64,000 bases of DNA from Paracoccus denitrificans (GCF_900100045.1 NZ_FNEA01000019.1:43634-107633); one strand, 5' to 3'. Shown: positions 9,818 to 19,638, numbered from the stretch's first letter. The notes: generated by a model not told the origin, from the letters alone. Numbers and translations are program-made.

Positions 9818-11436
9818 GGCATCCCGGCGCCGGGCGCGGGCGCCATCATCGGGGCCAGGATCAGCTCGACCGCGGCCTGGCGCGCGATCTCCTGCTGGCC
9901 CAGCACCCGCAGCACGCGCAGGCCCTGCGCGGCGCGCGGCAGGTCGCCGTCAAGCCCGGCATCGACATCCGCGATGGCGGCAAGCAGCGCCTCGCCCCGC
10001 CGGCCGGCCAGGATCAACTGCGCCGCATTCTGCGGCAGGTTTCGCTCCGAAGGGCCCAGGAAGGCTGGGAAAAGATCGGCTGCAAGCGGCTCTCCCTCGC
10101 CCGGGGGCGGCGCGGATTCGGGCTCGCCCTCGGCAAAGCGCAAGAGCCACAGGTCGAAGGGCTGGGCATCGGCGGGCGGAGCCTGCACCACCTGCGGCTG
10201 TGCGGCCTGCAAGGCCAGCCACAGCGCGATCCGGCCGGCGCGGCCTTCCATCCCCAGGGCGCCGACCTCGGCCCCGACCATTTCGGCCAGCGCCGGGCCC
10301 AGCCCCGCGGGGACCATGGCGTCGAAGGCGGGCGGCAGGGTTCGCGCCACGGCCCCGGCATCGCGCAGCAGCAGCGCATCGGCCAGCGCCTGCACGGCAC
10401 CGGCGCGATCCCAGACCCCGCCCGAGGCGGCGGGCTTCTGTTCCAGGTAGATCATGCGCAGCTGCGAGGCCGGGATCGCCCCCGCCCGCGCCAGCCGCTC
10501 GGCCGCGTCCAGCCGGGCCTTCCAGCCCTCGTTCTGGTCCAGGTCGGCCAGCGCGAAGGCCAAAGGCAGGTTGGAGGAGGGCAAGGGCTGGCCGATCGCC
10601 TCGTGCAGGCGCAGTTCCAGCGGCGTGACCACCGTCGGCGGAACGAGTTCCTCGGCGCCGTCGGAATAGCTGTCGTCCAGATATTGCGCCAGCAGTTCGG
10701 CCATCTGCGGATCGATCCGCCCCATGGCATGGGCGCCGTGAAAGACCAGCGCCGCCGCCGCCCAGTCGCCGCCAAGCGCCAGGCAGAAGATGCGGGCCGG
10801 AAAGCTGGGCGCGACGCCGGGGGTGCGGTCCATGATCTCGCAGGCATGGGCCTCGTCGCCGGAAAGCAGGGCGATGTCGAAAAGGCGCCGGAACCGCTCG
10901 GGGTCGCCGGGGCCGGCGGCTTTCAGCAGTTCCTTGGCGGCGCCCGTGGCGCCCATGTCCAGAAGCTTGTCGACGCGGGCCAGGAACAGCGCGCCTTCTT
11001 GCCCGGCCTCGGTCCGCGGCGGGCGCAGTTGCGCGGCCAGCAGCCGCCGTTCCAGCCGGCGCAGCGCCGGCAGGCGCGGGTTCGAGCCGCGGATCTGCCG
11101 CACCAGCACCGCCGCGTCGCTGTCGCCCCAAAGGTCCGGCGGCAATCCGGCGGCGCGGGGCGAGACCGTGCCCTTGCCGTCGGGATTGCCCTCGCCCAGC
11201 CGGGTGACGCCGACCGGCTCGACCGCGCCGGTGGGGGCGATGTCGCGCTTGGACCGGCGCTGAAGTTCGGGCGGGCGCGGATCGCCGGGCCGCCAGGACG
11301 AGATGTTGTCGGGTTCCTGCACGCTGCCCGACAGCCAGTCGCTGGCCGAAAGCGGCGGCTTGGCGGCGGCCGGCAGGGCAAGCCCCAGCCCCGCCGCCAG
11401 GGCGCAGGCGAGGCGAAGGCCGTCAGTCGAGGTCAT
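9814..11436 (-). CDS. Uncharacterised exported protein upstream of xerD
   Basis: I do not recognise a functional family for this 540-residue protein. A clear signal peptide (MTSTDGLRLACALAAGLGLA, then LPAAAKPP) predicts export to the periplasm. The remainder is Ala/Leu/Pro-rich and largely helical, with repeat-like segments suggesting solenoid or TPR-like architecture. There is no visible catalytic motif. Its start lies inside the end of the small membrane-protein gene (14-nt overlap), and its stop overlaps the xerD start by 4 nt. The chain small membrane protein - this protein - xerD - CorC is therefore translationally coupled. A role in the envelope or cell division is only a guess from context. 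Confidence 0.75.
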   Translation of the reverse strand: MTSTDGLRLACALAAGLGLALPAAAKPPLSASDWLSGSVQEPDNISSWRPGDPRPPELQRRSKRDIAPTGAVEPVGVTRLGEGNPDGKGTVSPRAAGLPPDLWGDSDAAVLVRQIRGSNPRLPALRRLERRLLAAQLRPPRTEAGQEGALFLARVDKLLDMGATGAAKELLKAAGPGDPERFRRLFDIALLSGDEAHACEIMDRTPGVAPSFPARIFCLALGGDWAAAALVFHGAHAMGRIDPQMAELLAQYLDDSYSDGAEELVPPTVVTPLELRLHEAIGQPLPSSNLPLAFALADLDQNEGWKARLDAAERLARAGAIPASQLRMIYLEQKPAASGGVWDRAGAVQALADALLLRDAGAVARTLPPAFDAMVPAGLGPALAEMVGAEVGALGMEGRAGRIALWLALQAAQPQVVQAPPADAQPFDLWLLRFAEGEPESAPPPGEGEPLAADLFPAFLGPSERNLPQNAAQLILAGRRGEALLAAIADVDAGLDGDLPRAAQGLRVLRVLGQQEIARQAAVELILAPMMAPAPGAGMP

Positions 11437-11680
11437 TCTGCCCCGCTTCCGCGCCGTCGGCCGCCGGGGCGGGCTGGACGGCATCACTGTCTTCCGGGGC
11501 TGCCGTGGGGGCGGTCTGGACGGTGGCCGAGATCGGCGCCGGGCGTTCCGCACCCAGGTTCAGCTCGACCGGCATCCGCATTTCGCGGGGGTCCGAGCTC
11601 ATGTCGCCGAAATAGGCATAGCCGGTCAGGCCCGCCAGAATCAGGATGACCAGAACCACCACCACCTTCAAAAGCCGCAT
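11423..11680 (-). CDS. Small single-pass membrane protein, unknown function
   Basis: This 85-residue protein has one N-terminal transmembrane helix (about residues 5-24, MRLLKVVVVLVILILAGLTG) and a polar, Ala/Pro/Asp-rich tail of about 60 residues, probably in the periplasm. The segment just after the helix (YFGDMSSDPREMRMPVELNL) looks ordered, while the end is low-complexity. It is the first gene of the operon running to xerD and the CorC-like gene, and it overlaps the next gene by 14 nt. It is divergent from aroK across a 127-nt spacer. No function can be assigned. Confidence 0.75.
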   Translation of the reverse strand: MRLLKVVVVLVILILAGLTGYAYFGDMSSDPREMRMPVELNLGAERPAPISATVQTAPTAAPEDSDAVQPAPAADGAEAGQNDLD

Positions 11681-11807
11681 GAAACGTCCCTTCCGCCTCG
11701 ATATGCCCGTGCCGGTCTGTCGCCGGCTCGTGCGAAATATATATGGCATTTCCCGAAAGATCACGCCATCAGTCTCTCCGGTTGCAAGAGGCGGGATCCG
11801 GGTGGTG

Positions 11808-12344
11808 ATGCGGCGTAACATCGTGCTGATCGGAATGATGGGGGCGGGCAAGACCGCGATCGGGGGCGAACTTGCCCGCCGGTTGCGTAGGCCGTTCTCG
11901 GATACCGATGCCGAGATCGAGCGCGCCGCCGCCATGACCATCCCCGAAATCTTTGCCCGCGACGGCGAGGAATTCTTTCGCGCCCGCGAATCGGAGGTGC
12001 TGGGCCGGGTCCTGGCCTCGGGGCCGGGCGTCGTCTCGACCGGCGGCGGCGCCTGGCTGCGTCCCGAGAACCGCGCCCGCATCGGCGAAGACGGCGTCTC
12101 GGTCTGGCTGGACTGCGATCTGGAGACGCTCTGGCACCGGGTCCGGCACCGCCCGACCCGGCCGCTGCTTCAGACCCCCGATCCGCGCGGCACGCTGGAG
12201 CGGCTGCTGGACGAGCGCAGCCCGGTCTATGCGCTGGCCGACATCCGCGTCCCCGCGCAGCGCGGCGACAGCATCGAACAGACGGCGGACCGCGTGCTGG
12301 ACGCGATCCGCGCGCATGATCCGGCGATCCTGGAGGGCAAATGA
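11808..12344 (+). CDS. aroK: Shikimate kinase
   Basis: This cytoplasmic enzyme phosphorylates shikimate at the 3-hydroxyl with ATP in aromatic amino-acid synthesis. The 178-residue length is normal. The P-loop GMMGAGKT is at residues 9-16, the shikimate-binding FSDTDAEIE follows near 33, then FFRARESEVL and the GGGAW loop. The start is set at the ATG at 11808, which places the P-loop at the usual distance. Two GTG codons just upstream (11802, 11805) are alternatives. The last four bases overlap the aroB start, so the two successive-pathway enzymes are made from one coupled transcript. Confidence 0.96.
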   Translation: MRRNIVLIGMMGAGKTAIGGELARRLRRPFSDTDAEIERAAAMTIPEIFARDGEEFFRARESEVLGRVLASGPGVVSTGGGAWLRPENRARIGEDGVSVWLDCDLETLWHRVRHRPTRPLLQTPDPRGTLERLLDERSPVYALADIRVPAQRGDSIEQTADRVLDAIRAHDPAILEGK

Positions 12345-13444
12345 GCATCGACACCGTTCACGTTGATCTGGGCGCGCGTTCCTATGACGTGCGCATCGGT
12401 CAGGGCCTGCTGGCGCGGGCGGGCGAAGAGATCGTGGCGCTGGCCGGACCGCGCCGCGTCGCCATCCTGACCGACGAGACGGTGGCGGCGCTGCACCTGC
12501 CGGCATTGCGCGAATCCCTGGCCGGGCAGGGGATCGAGGCGCCGGCGCTGGCCTTGCCGGCGGGCGAGGCGACGAAATGCTGGGCCGAGCTTGGCCGCGC
12601 CGTGGAATGGCTGCTGGCCCAGAGGATCGAGCGCAAGGATCTGGTGATCGCGCTGGGTGGCGGGGTGATCGGCGATCTGGCCGGCTTTGCCGCCGCGATC
12701 CTGCGTCGCGGCGTGCGCTTCGTGCAGATCCCGACGACGCTTCTGGCGCAGGTGGACAGCTCGGTCGGCGGCAAGACCGGCATCAACAGCCCGCAGGGCA
12801 AGAACCTGATCGGCGCCTTTCACCAGCCGGCGCTGGTTCTGGCCGATATCGACGTGCTGACCACGCTGAGCCCGCGCGACTTCCGGGCCGGTTATGGCGA
12901 GGTGGCGAAATACGGGCTGCTGGGCGACGAGGGTTTCTTCGAATGGCTCGAGGCCAATGCCGCGGGGCTGGCAAGCGACCCGGCGCTGCGCCAGCGCGCC
13001 GTGCGCCATTCGGTCGAGATGAAGGCCGGCATCGTGCAACGCGACGAAACCGAGCAGGGCGAGCGTGCGCTGTTGAACCTCGGCCATACTTTCGGCCATG
13101 CGCTGGAATCGGCGACCGGCTATTCCGACCGGCTGCTGCATGGCGAGGGAGTGGCGATCGGCTGCGCGCTGGCCTTCGAGCTTTCGGCGAAGATGGGGCT
13201 TTGCAGCCAGGAGGCGCCGTCGCGCGTCGCCGCACATCTTGCCGCCATGGGCATGCCCGCGCGCATCGCCGACATTCCGGGCGACCTGCCCGATGACGAG
13301 GCGCTGATCGGGCTGATGGCCCAGGACAAGAAGGTGCAGGACGGCCGGCTGCGCTTCGTGCTGGCGCACGGCATCGGCCGGGCCTTCGTTACCGATGCGG
13401 TCGATCCCGCCTTGCTGCGGCAGGTGCTGGCGCAGTCGCGCTAG
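12341..13444 (+). CDS. aroB: 3-dehydroquinate synthase
   Basis: This enzyme converts DAHP to 3-dehydroquinate, the second step of the shikimate pathway, using NAD+ and a divalent metal. It has 367 residues. Visible signatures are the nucleotide-binding GGGVIGDLAGF, the QIPTTLLAQVDSSVGGKTG block, and metal-ligand regions around NLGHTFGHALE and LLHGEGVAIG. It begins inside the aroK stop (ATGA overlap). Its TAG stop shares the palindrome CTAG (13441-13444) with the stop of the convergent mrpG gene. Confidence 0.97.
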   Translation: MSIDTVHVDLGARSYDVRIGQGLLARAGEEIVALAGPRRVAILTDETVAALHLPALRESLAGQGIEAPALALPAGEATKCWAELGRAVEWLLAQRIERKDLVIALGGGVIGDLAGFAAAILRRGVRFVQIPTTLLAQVDSSVGGKTGINSPQGKNLIGAFHQPALVLADIDVLTTLSPRDFRAGYGEVAKYGLLGDEGFFEWLEANAAGLASDPALRQRAVRHSVEMKAGIVQRDETEQGERALLNLGHTFGHALESATGYSDRLLHGEGVAIGCALAFELSAKMGLCSQEAPSRVAAHLAAMGMPARIADIPGDLPDDEALIGLMAQDKKVQDGRLRFVLAHGIGRAFVTDAVDPALLRQVLAQSR

Positions 13445-13863
13445 GGCTGCGGGCCGCCGGTTTCGGCCTTGGTTTCGTCCTCGTCCTCGGTTTCGATGGG
13501 CGGCTCGGTGCGGTTGCGGGGCGGCACCACCTCGTCATGGCCCAGCTTGCGGTCGCGGTCGCGGCGCAATGCGGCCCGGCCCAGCATCAAGAGCGTGATC
13601 GGCGTGGTGATCATGATGAAGATGCCGATCATCAGTTCGTGCACCACCGCGCGGCCCTCGAGCAGCGAGAACATCAGCATCGATGCCAGGATGATCAGCA
13701 GCGTGCCGTAGCTGTAGCCCAGCGTCGGCGCATGCAGCCGCTGGTAGAAGCTTTTCAGCCGCACCAGCCCGACCCCGCCCAGCAGCGTCAGCGTGGCGCC
13801 GATCACCACGAACAGCGCCACGATGAGCGCGGCCCAGGGCGGCAGCTGCTCCAGATGCATCAT
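13441..13863 (-). CDS. mrpG: Na+/H+ antiporter subunit MrpG/PhaG
   Basis: This 140-residue small subunit belongs to the multisubunit Mrp (Mnh/Pha) monovalent cation/proton antiporter. It has three hydrophobic segments within the first 100 residues and the family-typical [20 protein letters not shown]. The last 35 residues are acidic and low-complexity ([12 protein letters not shown]), longer than in short MrpG proteins. It is the final gene of the operon and starts within the mrpF stop (two adjacent ATGs, at 13863 and 13860). It converges on aroB with a 4-nt overlap of stop codons. Confidence 0.9.
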   Translation of the reverse strand: MMHLEQLPPWAALIVALFVVIGATLTLLGGVGLVRLKSFYQRLHAPTLGYSYGTLLIILASMLMFSLLEGRAVVHELMIGIFIMITTPITLLMLGRAALRRDRDRKLGHDEVVPPRNRTEPPIETEDEDETKAETGGPQP

Positions 13864-14141
13864 TCGATCACCTCGCCCCGCATCAGGAACTTGGCCGCGC
13901 AGACCGTGGTGACGAAGCCCAGCACGGCGATAACCAGCGCGCCTTCGAAGAAGAAGACGTTGCCATTGCCCATGCCGATGACCAGAAACAGCAGCATGGC
14001 GTTGATATACATGGTGTCCAGCCCCAGCACGCGGTCCTGCGCGCGCGGACCCAGCAGCATGCGCCAGCAGGCCAGCGCCAAGGCCAGGATCAGGGCGATC
14101 TGGGCATAGCCCAGGGCGAAACGCAGGATCTCGGCCGTCAT
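13860..14141 (-). CDS. mrpF: Na+/H+ antiporter subunit MrpF/PhaF
   Basis: This 93-residue integral membrane subunit has three predicted helices and the family core [23 protein letters not shown] in its first half. MrpF is a small essential part of the antiporter, although it does not itself resemble complex I subunits. The ATG at 14141 overlaps the mrpE stop by 4 nt, and the gene end overlaps the mrpG start. Size and order match mrp operons elsewhere. Confidence 0.92.
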   Translation of the reverse strand: MTAEILRFALGYAQIALILALALACWRMLLGPRAQDRVLGLDTMYINAMLLFLVIGMGNGNVFFFEGALVIAVLGFVTTVCAAKFLMRGEVIE

Positions 14142-14626
14142 TCGAATATCTCCATGAGCAGGGCCTCGTAGCGGTCGCGGATCAGGGTTTGCCAGTCGTC
14201 GTCGCTGCGCAGGTCGAGGACATGCAGCAGAAGCCGGCCTTCCTCCTGGTCGAACTCGATCCAGGCGGTGCCGGGGGTGCCGGTCAGGATGATCGCCAGC
14301 ACCGCGATGGCGTTGGGATCGCGCATGCGCAACGTCAGCTCGACGAAGCCCGAATGGTATTTCGGATGGTCGGGGCCCAGGATCAGCACCCGCGCCACGG
14401 TGATGTTCGAGCGCAGGATGTCCACCGCCACGATCGCCATCAGCTTGGGGATCGCCAGCCAGCGCCGAAAGACCGGCTTCGGCGGGTGCAGATGCTCGAC
14501 CGACCAGCCCGCCCACAGCGCGATCAGCGTGCCAAGCAGCAGGTGGCCCAGCGTGAATGCGGTCAGAAACAGCCACATCACCACCAGCGCGGCCGAAAGC
14601 ACGGGATGGGGCACCAGCCGGCTCAT
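14138..14626 (-). CDS. mrpE: Na+/H+ antiporter subunit MrpE/PhaE
   Basis: This 162-residue membrane subunit has two or three N-terminal hydrophobic helices (about 8-45), a segment [20 protein letters not shown], and a cytoplasmic C-terminal domain containing [13 protein letters not shown], all typical of MrpE. It supports assembly and full activity of the antiporter. It overlaps mrpD upstream and mrpF downstream by 4 nt each. Confidence 0.92.
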   Translation of the reverse strand: MSRLVPHPVLSAALVVMWLFLTAFTLGHLLLGTLIALWAGWSVEHLHPPKPVFRRWLAIPKLMAIVAVDILRSNITVARVLILGPDHPKYHSGFVELTLRMRDPNAIAVLAIILTGTPGTAWIEFDQEEGRLLLHVLDLRSDDDWQTLIRDRYEALLMEIFE

Positions 14627-16356
14627 TCCGCCTCCTCCTGCGTGGTCTGGGTTTGGGTCTGGGGCTGGGGATCGGGGGCGAGGCTTTGCACGGGTGCGGC
14701 GCGCACGTCCTGGGCGCCGGCCAGCACCGCCCTGCGATAGACGCCGGGCTCAAGCAGCGCGCTCGCGGTGGCATTGGTATAGCCGAGCAGCGCATCCGAG
14801 CGCACGGTCTGCAAGCCGATCATGCCCAGCAGCAGGACCACCGGCACCACCTCCAGCGCCAGGATGCGCGGGGCCGGGCCTTCCTCGGCCCAGAAGCGGC
14901 GGATGCCGAAGCGCATCAGCGCGATCAGCGCCCCCAGGCCCGACAGGATCAACATGGCGGCATAGGCCCACAGGATCACCGGCAGATGGCCCGAGGTGGG
15001 CAGGTTGTCCTGGACCGCGCCGCGCAGGATGGCGAACTTGCCGATGAAGCCCGGCATCGGCGGCAAGCCGGCGATCATCGCCGCGACCAGGCTGAAGCAG
15101 ATCGCCATGGTCAGCCAGCTGACCGTGCGATGGCTGGCCGGGGCGGTGGTGTCCTCGACCGTGCCGAGGCCCATCGGCGCCCAGCGTTCCGAAAGCGGGT
15201 CGAAGCCGTCAGTCTCGACCGGGGCGTCGTCGTCGCCCTCGTCGTTGCGGCTCACGGGATCGGCGATCAGGAAGAAGGCCGAGATGGCGGCGGTCGAGCC
15301 CACCATGTAGTAAAGCGCGCCGCCCAGCATCGAACTGCCGCCCCCGGCCTGCGCGAAGCCGATCGAGGCCAGCACCGTGCCCGACGAGATGATCGCCAGA
15401 TAGCCGCCCTTGCGCACCAGTTCCGGCGTGCCGAGGATGCCGATCATGCCGAAGCCCATGGTCAGCACGCCGCCGATCATCAGCACCGGGGCGCCGAAAC
15501 CCGCCGAGGGCCCGGCATCCGGCCCCAGCACCAGCAGCGACAGCCGCAGGATGACATAGATCCCGACCTTGGTCATGATCGCCATGATCGCGGCGGCCGG
15601 CGGCGAGGCGGCGCCATAGGTCGGCGGCAGCCAGAAGCACAGCGGCCAGGCCGCGGCCTTGATCAGGAAGGCGAGGCCGAGGAAGGTCGCGGCGGCATGG
15701 AACAGCAGCCGCTCGGCATCGTCGAGCCAATAGAGCGCCCGGCCGATATCGGCCATGTTCAGCGTGCCGGTGGTGCCATAGACCAGCGCCACCCCGATCA
15801 GGAAGAACAGCGAGGCCGCAAGGTTCACGGCAAGGTAATGCAGCCCGGCCTTGATCCGTTCGGGACCCGAGCCGTGCAGCATCAGCCCGTAGGAGGCCGC
15901 CAGCATCACCTCGAAAAAGACGAAGAGGTTGAACAGGTCGCCGGTCAGGAACGAGCCGTTGACCCCGGCCAGCAGGAACTGGAACATGCTGTGGTAATGC
16001 TGGCCCTTGCCGTGCCAGCCGGCCGCGGCATAGATCAGCGAGGGCGCGGCCAGCAGCGCGGTCAGCATCACCATCATCGCCGAAAGCCGGTCCAGCACCA
16101 GCACGATGCCGATCGGCACCGGCCAGTCGCCCAGGCGGTAAAGCCCGACGACGGTGCCGCCCTGTTCGGTCACGGATTTCACGCCTGACATCAGCTCGAC
16201 CGAGGCCAGGAAGGTCAGCCCGACCGCCACCAGCCCCATGATCAGCTTGGTCTGCCGGTTGCGGTCGTTGTAGAACAGCATGATCGCCCCCGCCACCAGC
16301 GGGATCAGGATCGGCGCGATCATCAGGTGATCGGGCATGGTGCCGTCGTTCATCAT
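14623..16356 (-). CDS. mrpD: Na+/H+ antiporter subunit MrpD/PhaD
   Basis: This 577-residue protein is homologous to the proton-pumping NuoM/NuoN subunits of complex I. It has about 14 transmembrane helices, with the antiporter-like core [21 protein letters not shown] and a lysine-containing helix ([21 protein letters not shown]). An insertion of acidic residues ([14 protein letters not shown]) near residue 400 and a Gln/Thr-rich tail are peculiar to this copy. Two ATGs (16356, 16353) are possible, and the first gives the usual 4-nt overlap with mrpC. The protein forms one proton/cation pathway of the antiporter. Confidence 0.94.
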   Translation of the reverse strand: MMNDGTMPDHLMIAPILIPLVAGAIMLFYNDRNRQTKLIMGLVAVGLTFLASVELMSGVKSVTEQGGTVVGLYRLGDWPVPIGIVLVLDRLSAMMVMLTALLAAPSLIYAAAGWHGKGQHYHSMFQFLLAGVNGSFLTGDLFNLFVFFEVMLAASYGLMLHGSGPERIKAGLHYLAVNLAASLFFLIGVALVYGTTGTLNMADIGRALYWLDDAERLLFHAAATFLGLAFLIKAAAWPLCFWLPPTYGAASPPAAAIMAIMTKVGIYVILRLSLLVLGPDAGPSAGFGAPVLMIGGVLTMGFGMIGILGTPELVRKGGYLAIISSGTVLASIGFAQAGGGSSMLGGALYYMVGSTAAISAFFLIADPVSRNDEGDDDAPVETDGFDPLSERWAPMGLGTVEDTTAPASHRTVSWLTMAICFSLVAAMIAGLPPMPGFIGKFAILRGAVQDNLPTSGHLPVILWAYAAMLILSGLGALIALMRFGIRRFWAEEGPAPRILALEVVPVVLLLGMIGLQTVRSDALLGYTNATASALLEPGVYRRAVLAGAQDVRAAPVQSLAPDPQPQTQTQTTQEEAE

Positions 16357-16697
16357 GAATGGCGCTCCCGGCCGTCGACATGGTCGGTGCCGGTGGCACC
16401 GCGCGCGGCGATCATCAGGACAAGGAACAGCGCCGTGGTGGCGAAGCTGATGACGATGGCGGTCAGCACCAGCGCCTGCGGCATCGGGTCGGCATAGGCG
16501 GACGGATCGACGAAGCCGCCCTTGGGCATGATGGGCGCCCCGCCGATATAGAGCCGGCCCATGGCGAAGATGAACAGGTTCACCCCATAGGCCAGCAGGC
16601 ACAGGCCGATGATGACCTGATAGGAACGCGGGCGCAGCATCAGCCAGACGCCTGAGCCGACCAGGATGCCGATGGCAAGGGCAAGGATCAGTTCCAT
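16353..16697 (-). CDS. mrpC: Na+/H+ antiporter subunit MrpC/PhaC
   Basis: This 114-residue NuoK-like subunit has three transmembrane helices, including GLCLLAYGVNLFIFAMG, and an intervening loop carrying GGFVDPSAYADPMPQALVLTAIVI, a hallmark of MrpC/MnhC. It starts one base inside the mrpA stop (TGATG arrangement) and overlaps mrpD by 4 nt. It is part of the same antiporter complex. Confidence 0.93.
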   Translation of the reverse strand: MELILALAIGILVGSGVWLMLRPRSYQVIIGLCLLAYGVNLFIFAMGRLYIGGAPIMPKGGFVDPSAYADPMPQALVLTAIVISFATTALFLVLMIAARGATGTDHVDGRERHS

Positions 16698-19576
16698 CAG
16701 TTCGTCTCCTCGCTGGGTTCGACCGGGCGGGCGCGCGGGGCGACGCGCAGCGACTGGTGGGCAATGGCGATCAACATCAGCACGATGGCACCCATCACCA
16801 GCGAGAACACGCCGAAATCGAACAGCATCGCGGTCGAGAAGGGCACCTTGCCGATGATCGGGATGTCCAGATACTGTGCATGCGCGCTGAGGAACGGATA
16901 GCCGAAGATCCAGGACCCGGCCCCCACCGCCGCCGAGATGGTCAGGCCCGAGGCCATCCAGCGCACCGGCAGCACGATGATCCGCGCCTCGACCCAGCGC
17001 ACATTGGCCGCGACATATTGCAGCAGCAGGCCGACGGCCAGCGTGACGCCGGCGGCAAAGCCCCCGCCCGGCAGGTCATGGCCGCGGAAGAACAGATAGG
17101 CCGACAGCGCGATGATCGGCGCGAACAGCCATTGCATCAGCACCGAGGGCACGAAGAGATAGGCTTCTAGCGCCTGCTCCTCGGCATCGAGCTGCGGGCG
17201 CGGGCGCTCGACGCTTTCGGGCGCGGGGCGGAAGCGGCGCAAGAGCGCATAGACGGTCAGCCCGACGATGGCCAGAACGGTGATCTCGCCGAAGGTGTCG
17301 AAGGCGCGGAAATCGACCAGGATGACGTTGACGACATTGGTGCCGCCGCCTTCGACATAGGCGTTGCGCAGGAACCAGTCGCCGACCGAGGCGCCGGGCG
17401 GGGTCAGCAGCACCGCCAGCGCCAGCGCCGTCATGCCCGAGCCGCAGGCCAGCGCGATCAGCAGATCGCGGCTGCGGCGCGACCGGGCGACCAGGTTGTT
17501 GTCCCCGGCGATTTCTTCGTTGCGCTTGGGCAGCCAGCGCAGGCCCAGAAGCAGCAATGCGGTGGTCGCGATCTCGACCAGCAACTGGGTCACGGCTAGG
17601 TCGGGGGCCGACAGCCAGACGAAGGTCGCGCAGGTCACCAGCCCCGCGCCGCCCATCAGCACCAGGGCGGCGAAGCGGTGATACTTGGCCTGCCAGGCGG
17701 CGCCGATGGCGCAGGTGCCGCCGACGACCCAGAGCAAGGCAAAGACCAGCTCGCTGGCACCCAATTCGGGCATGGGCACGTTCCAGTCCAGCGTCCGCAG
17801 CACGAACCAGGCCCCGGCCAGCGACAGCAGCACCATGGCGCGCAGCTGCGACTGAAGGCCGTTCGCCGACAGCACCCGCAGCGCGAAGCGCGGCAGGCGG
17901 ATGGTCAGGTTCTGCAACAGCCAGTCGAAGCCGCGCGCGAAGTCCAGCCGGCGCATCAGCCGCGTGCCGTCCTCGCCCGAATCGATCAGCCGGCGCGGCA
18001 GCAGATAGATCAGCGCGCCCAGCGTCATGGCGATCAGGCTCATGATCAGCGGCGGGTTCACGCCGTGCCAGATCTTCAGGCTGAAATGCGGCAGTTCGGG
18101 GCCGACCACGGCCAGGCTGGCGGTCTGCAGCCAGGTGCCCAGCACCTGCTGCGGGAACATGCCGACGGCAAGGCAGATCGCGACCAGGATCGCCACCGGC
18201 AGGCGCATCAGCAGCGGCGGTTCGTGCGGCTCCTGCGGCAGGTCGGTGGCGGGGGGGCCGAAGAACACCTTCACGATGAAGCGCAGCGAATAGGCGGCGC
18301 TGAACGCCCCGGCCAGCACCGCGACATAGGGTGCGAAACTGTCGAGCGAGCCGCCGTTGTTCCAGACATAGGTCGCCTCGAAGAACATCTCCTTGGACAG
18401 GAACCCGTTGAGCAGCGGCACCCCGGCCATGGCGCCCGAGGCGATGATCGCCAGCGCTGCCGTGACCGGCATCACCCGGGCCAGGCCCGACAGGCGGCGC
18501 ATGTCGCGGGTGCCCGTCTCGTGGTCGATGATCCCTGCGGCCATGAACAGCGAGGCCTTGAAGACCGCGTGGTTAACGATGTGGAACACCGCCGCGACCA
18601 GCGCAAAGGGCGTGCCGATCCCCGCCAGCGCGGTGATCAGCCCCAGATGGCTGATGGTGGAATAGGCCAGAAGGCCCTTGAGGTCGTGGCGGAACAGCGC
18701 CGTCACCGCCCCGAGGAGCAGCGTGGTCAGGCCGATGCCGGTGACGATCTGGAACCAGGCATCCGTGCCCCCCAGCGCCGGGTGAAAGCGCAAGAGCACG
18801 AAGACCCCGGCCTTCACCATGGTCGCCGAATGCAGGTAGGAGGAAACCGGGGTCGGCGCCGCCATGGCGTTCGGCAGCCAGAAATGGAACGGGAACTGCG
18901 CCGATTTGGTGAAGGCGCCCAGCACGAACAGGATCAGCACCGCCGGATAAAGCCGATGGCTGGTGATCTGCGGCCCGGCGGCCAGCACGGCGTCGAGATC
19001 GTAGCTGCCGGCGATCTGGCCCAGGATGATCATCGCCACCATCAGGCACAGCCCGCCCGAGGCGGTGACGATCAGCGACATCCGCGCCCCGTCGCGCGCA
19101 TCCTGGCGCTGGAACCAATAGCCGATCAGCAGGAAGGACACGATGCTGGTCAGTTCCCAGAACACCACCAGCATGATGATGTTGCCCGACAGCAGCAGCC
19201 CCGACATGGCGCCGGCAAAGGCCAGCAGGCAGGAATAAAGCCGCGGCACCGGGTCGTCGGGCGACATGTAATAGCGCGCGTAAAGGATGACGAGGAAGCC
19301 TATCCCCGCCACCAGCACCATGAACAGCCAGGAAAACCCGTCGATGCGGAAGGTCAGGTCAAGCCCGATGGAACTGACCCATCGGAAGGTGCCGGTGATG
19401 CTTCGCCCCTCGGTCACGGCGGGATAGAGCACGCCCAGGATCACCAGCGCGACGATCATCGTCAGCCCGGCCAGCCAGGCTTCGGCGTTGCGCGCCCCTA
19501 TGGGAAGCGTGGCCGCCAGGGCGGCCGACACGAATGGCGTCAGAACAAGCAAGAGCAACAGGTTCTGTTCGACCAT
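16697..19576 (-). CDS. mrpA: Fused Na+/H+ antiporter subunit MrpA-MrpB (PhaAB type)
   Basis: This 959-residue protein is the largest antiporter subunit. About residues 1-650 are NuoL-like with many helices, including FWELTSIVSFLLIGYW and LPNAMAAPTPVSSYLHSATM. The C-terminal third contains the MrpA extension and a complete MrpB domain (LFFRGHDLPGGGFAAG), so no separate mrpB exists. It probably exchanges Na+ or K+ for H+ and serves pH or salt tolerance. The ATG at 19576 follows AAGGAAC. It opens a six-gene operon down to mrpG, with a plausible promoter 33 nt upstream. Confidence 0.95.
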   Translation of the reverse strand: MVEQNLLLLLVLTPFVSAALAATLPIGARNAEAWLAGLTMIVALVILGVLYPAVTEGRSITGTFRWVSSIGLDLTFRIDGFSWLFMVLVAGIGFLVILYARYYMSPDDPVPRLYSCLLAFAGAMSGLLLSGNIIMLVVFWELTSIVSFLLIGYWFQRQDARDGARMSLIVTASGGLCLMVAMIILGQIAGSYDLDAVLAAGPQITSHRLYPAVLILFVLGAFTKSAQFPFHFWLPNAMAAPTPVSSYLHSATMVKAGVFVLLRFHPALGGTDAWFQIVTGIGLTTLLLGAVTALFRHDLKGLLAYSTISHLGLITALAGIGTPFALVAAVFHIVNHAVFKASLFMAAGIIDHETGTRDMRRLSGLARVMPVTAALAIIASGAMAGVPLLNGFLSKEMFFEATYVWNNGGSLDSFAPYVAVLAGAFSAAYSLRFIVKVFFGPPATDLPQEPHEPPLLMRLPVAILVAICLAVGMFPQQVLGTWLQTASLAVVGPELPHFSLKIWHGVNPPLIMSLIAMTLGALIYLLPRRLIDSGEDGTRLMRRLDFARGFDWLLQNLTIRLPRFALRVLSANGLQSQLRAMVLLSLAGAWFVLRTLDWNVPMPELGASELVFALLWVVGGTCAIGAAWQAKYHRFAALVLMGGAGLVTCATFVWLSAPDLAVTQLLVEIATTALLLLGLRWLPKRNEEIAGDNNLVARSRRSRDLLIALACGSGMTALALAVLLTPPGASVGDWFLRNAYVEGGGTNVVNVILVDFRAFDTFGEITVLAIVGLTVYALLRRFRPAPESVERPRPQLDAEEQALEAYLFVPSVLMQWLFAPIIALSAYLFFRGHDLPGGGFAAGVTLAVGLLLQYVAANVRWVEARIIVLPVRWMASGLTISAAVGAGSWIFGYPFLSAHAQYLDIPIIGKVPFSTAMLFDFGVFSLVMGAIVLMLIAIAHQSLRVAPRARPVEPSEETN

Positions 19577-19608
19577 CGTGTTCCTTTTCCGGTTCGGGGT
19601 GTGCGCAG

Positions 19609-19638
19609 ATAATAGCCGGGCGATGCGGGAAAACACAA
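19609..19638 (-). promoter_or_regulatory. Candidate sigma70-type promoter for the mrp operon
   Basis: On the minus strand TTGTGT (19638-19633) and TATTAT (19614-19609) are separated by 18 bases and stand 32 nt before the mrpA start. The surrounding 146-nt spacer is the most AT-rich in this part of the window. The -10 matches the consensus well and the -35 moderately. Confidence 0.45.
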
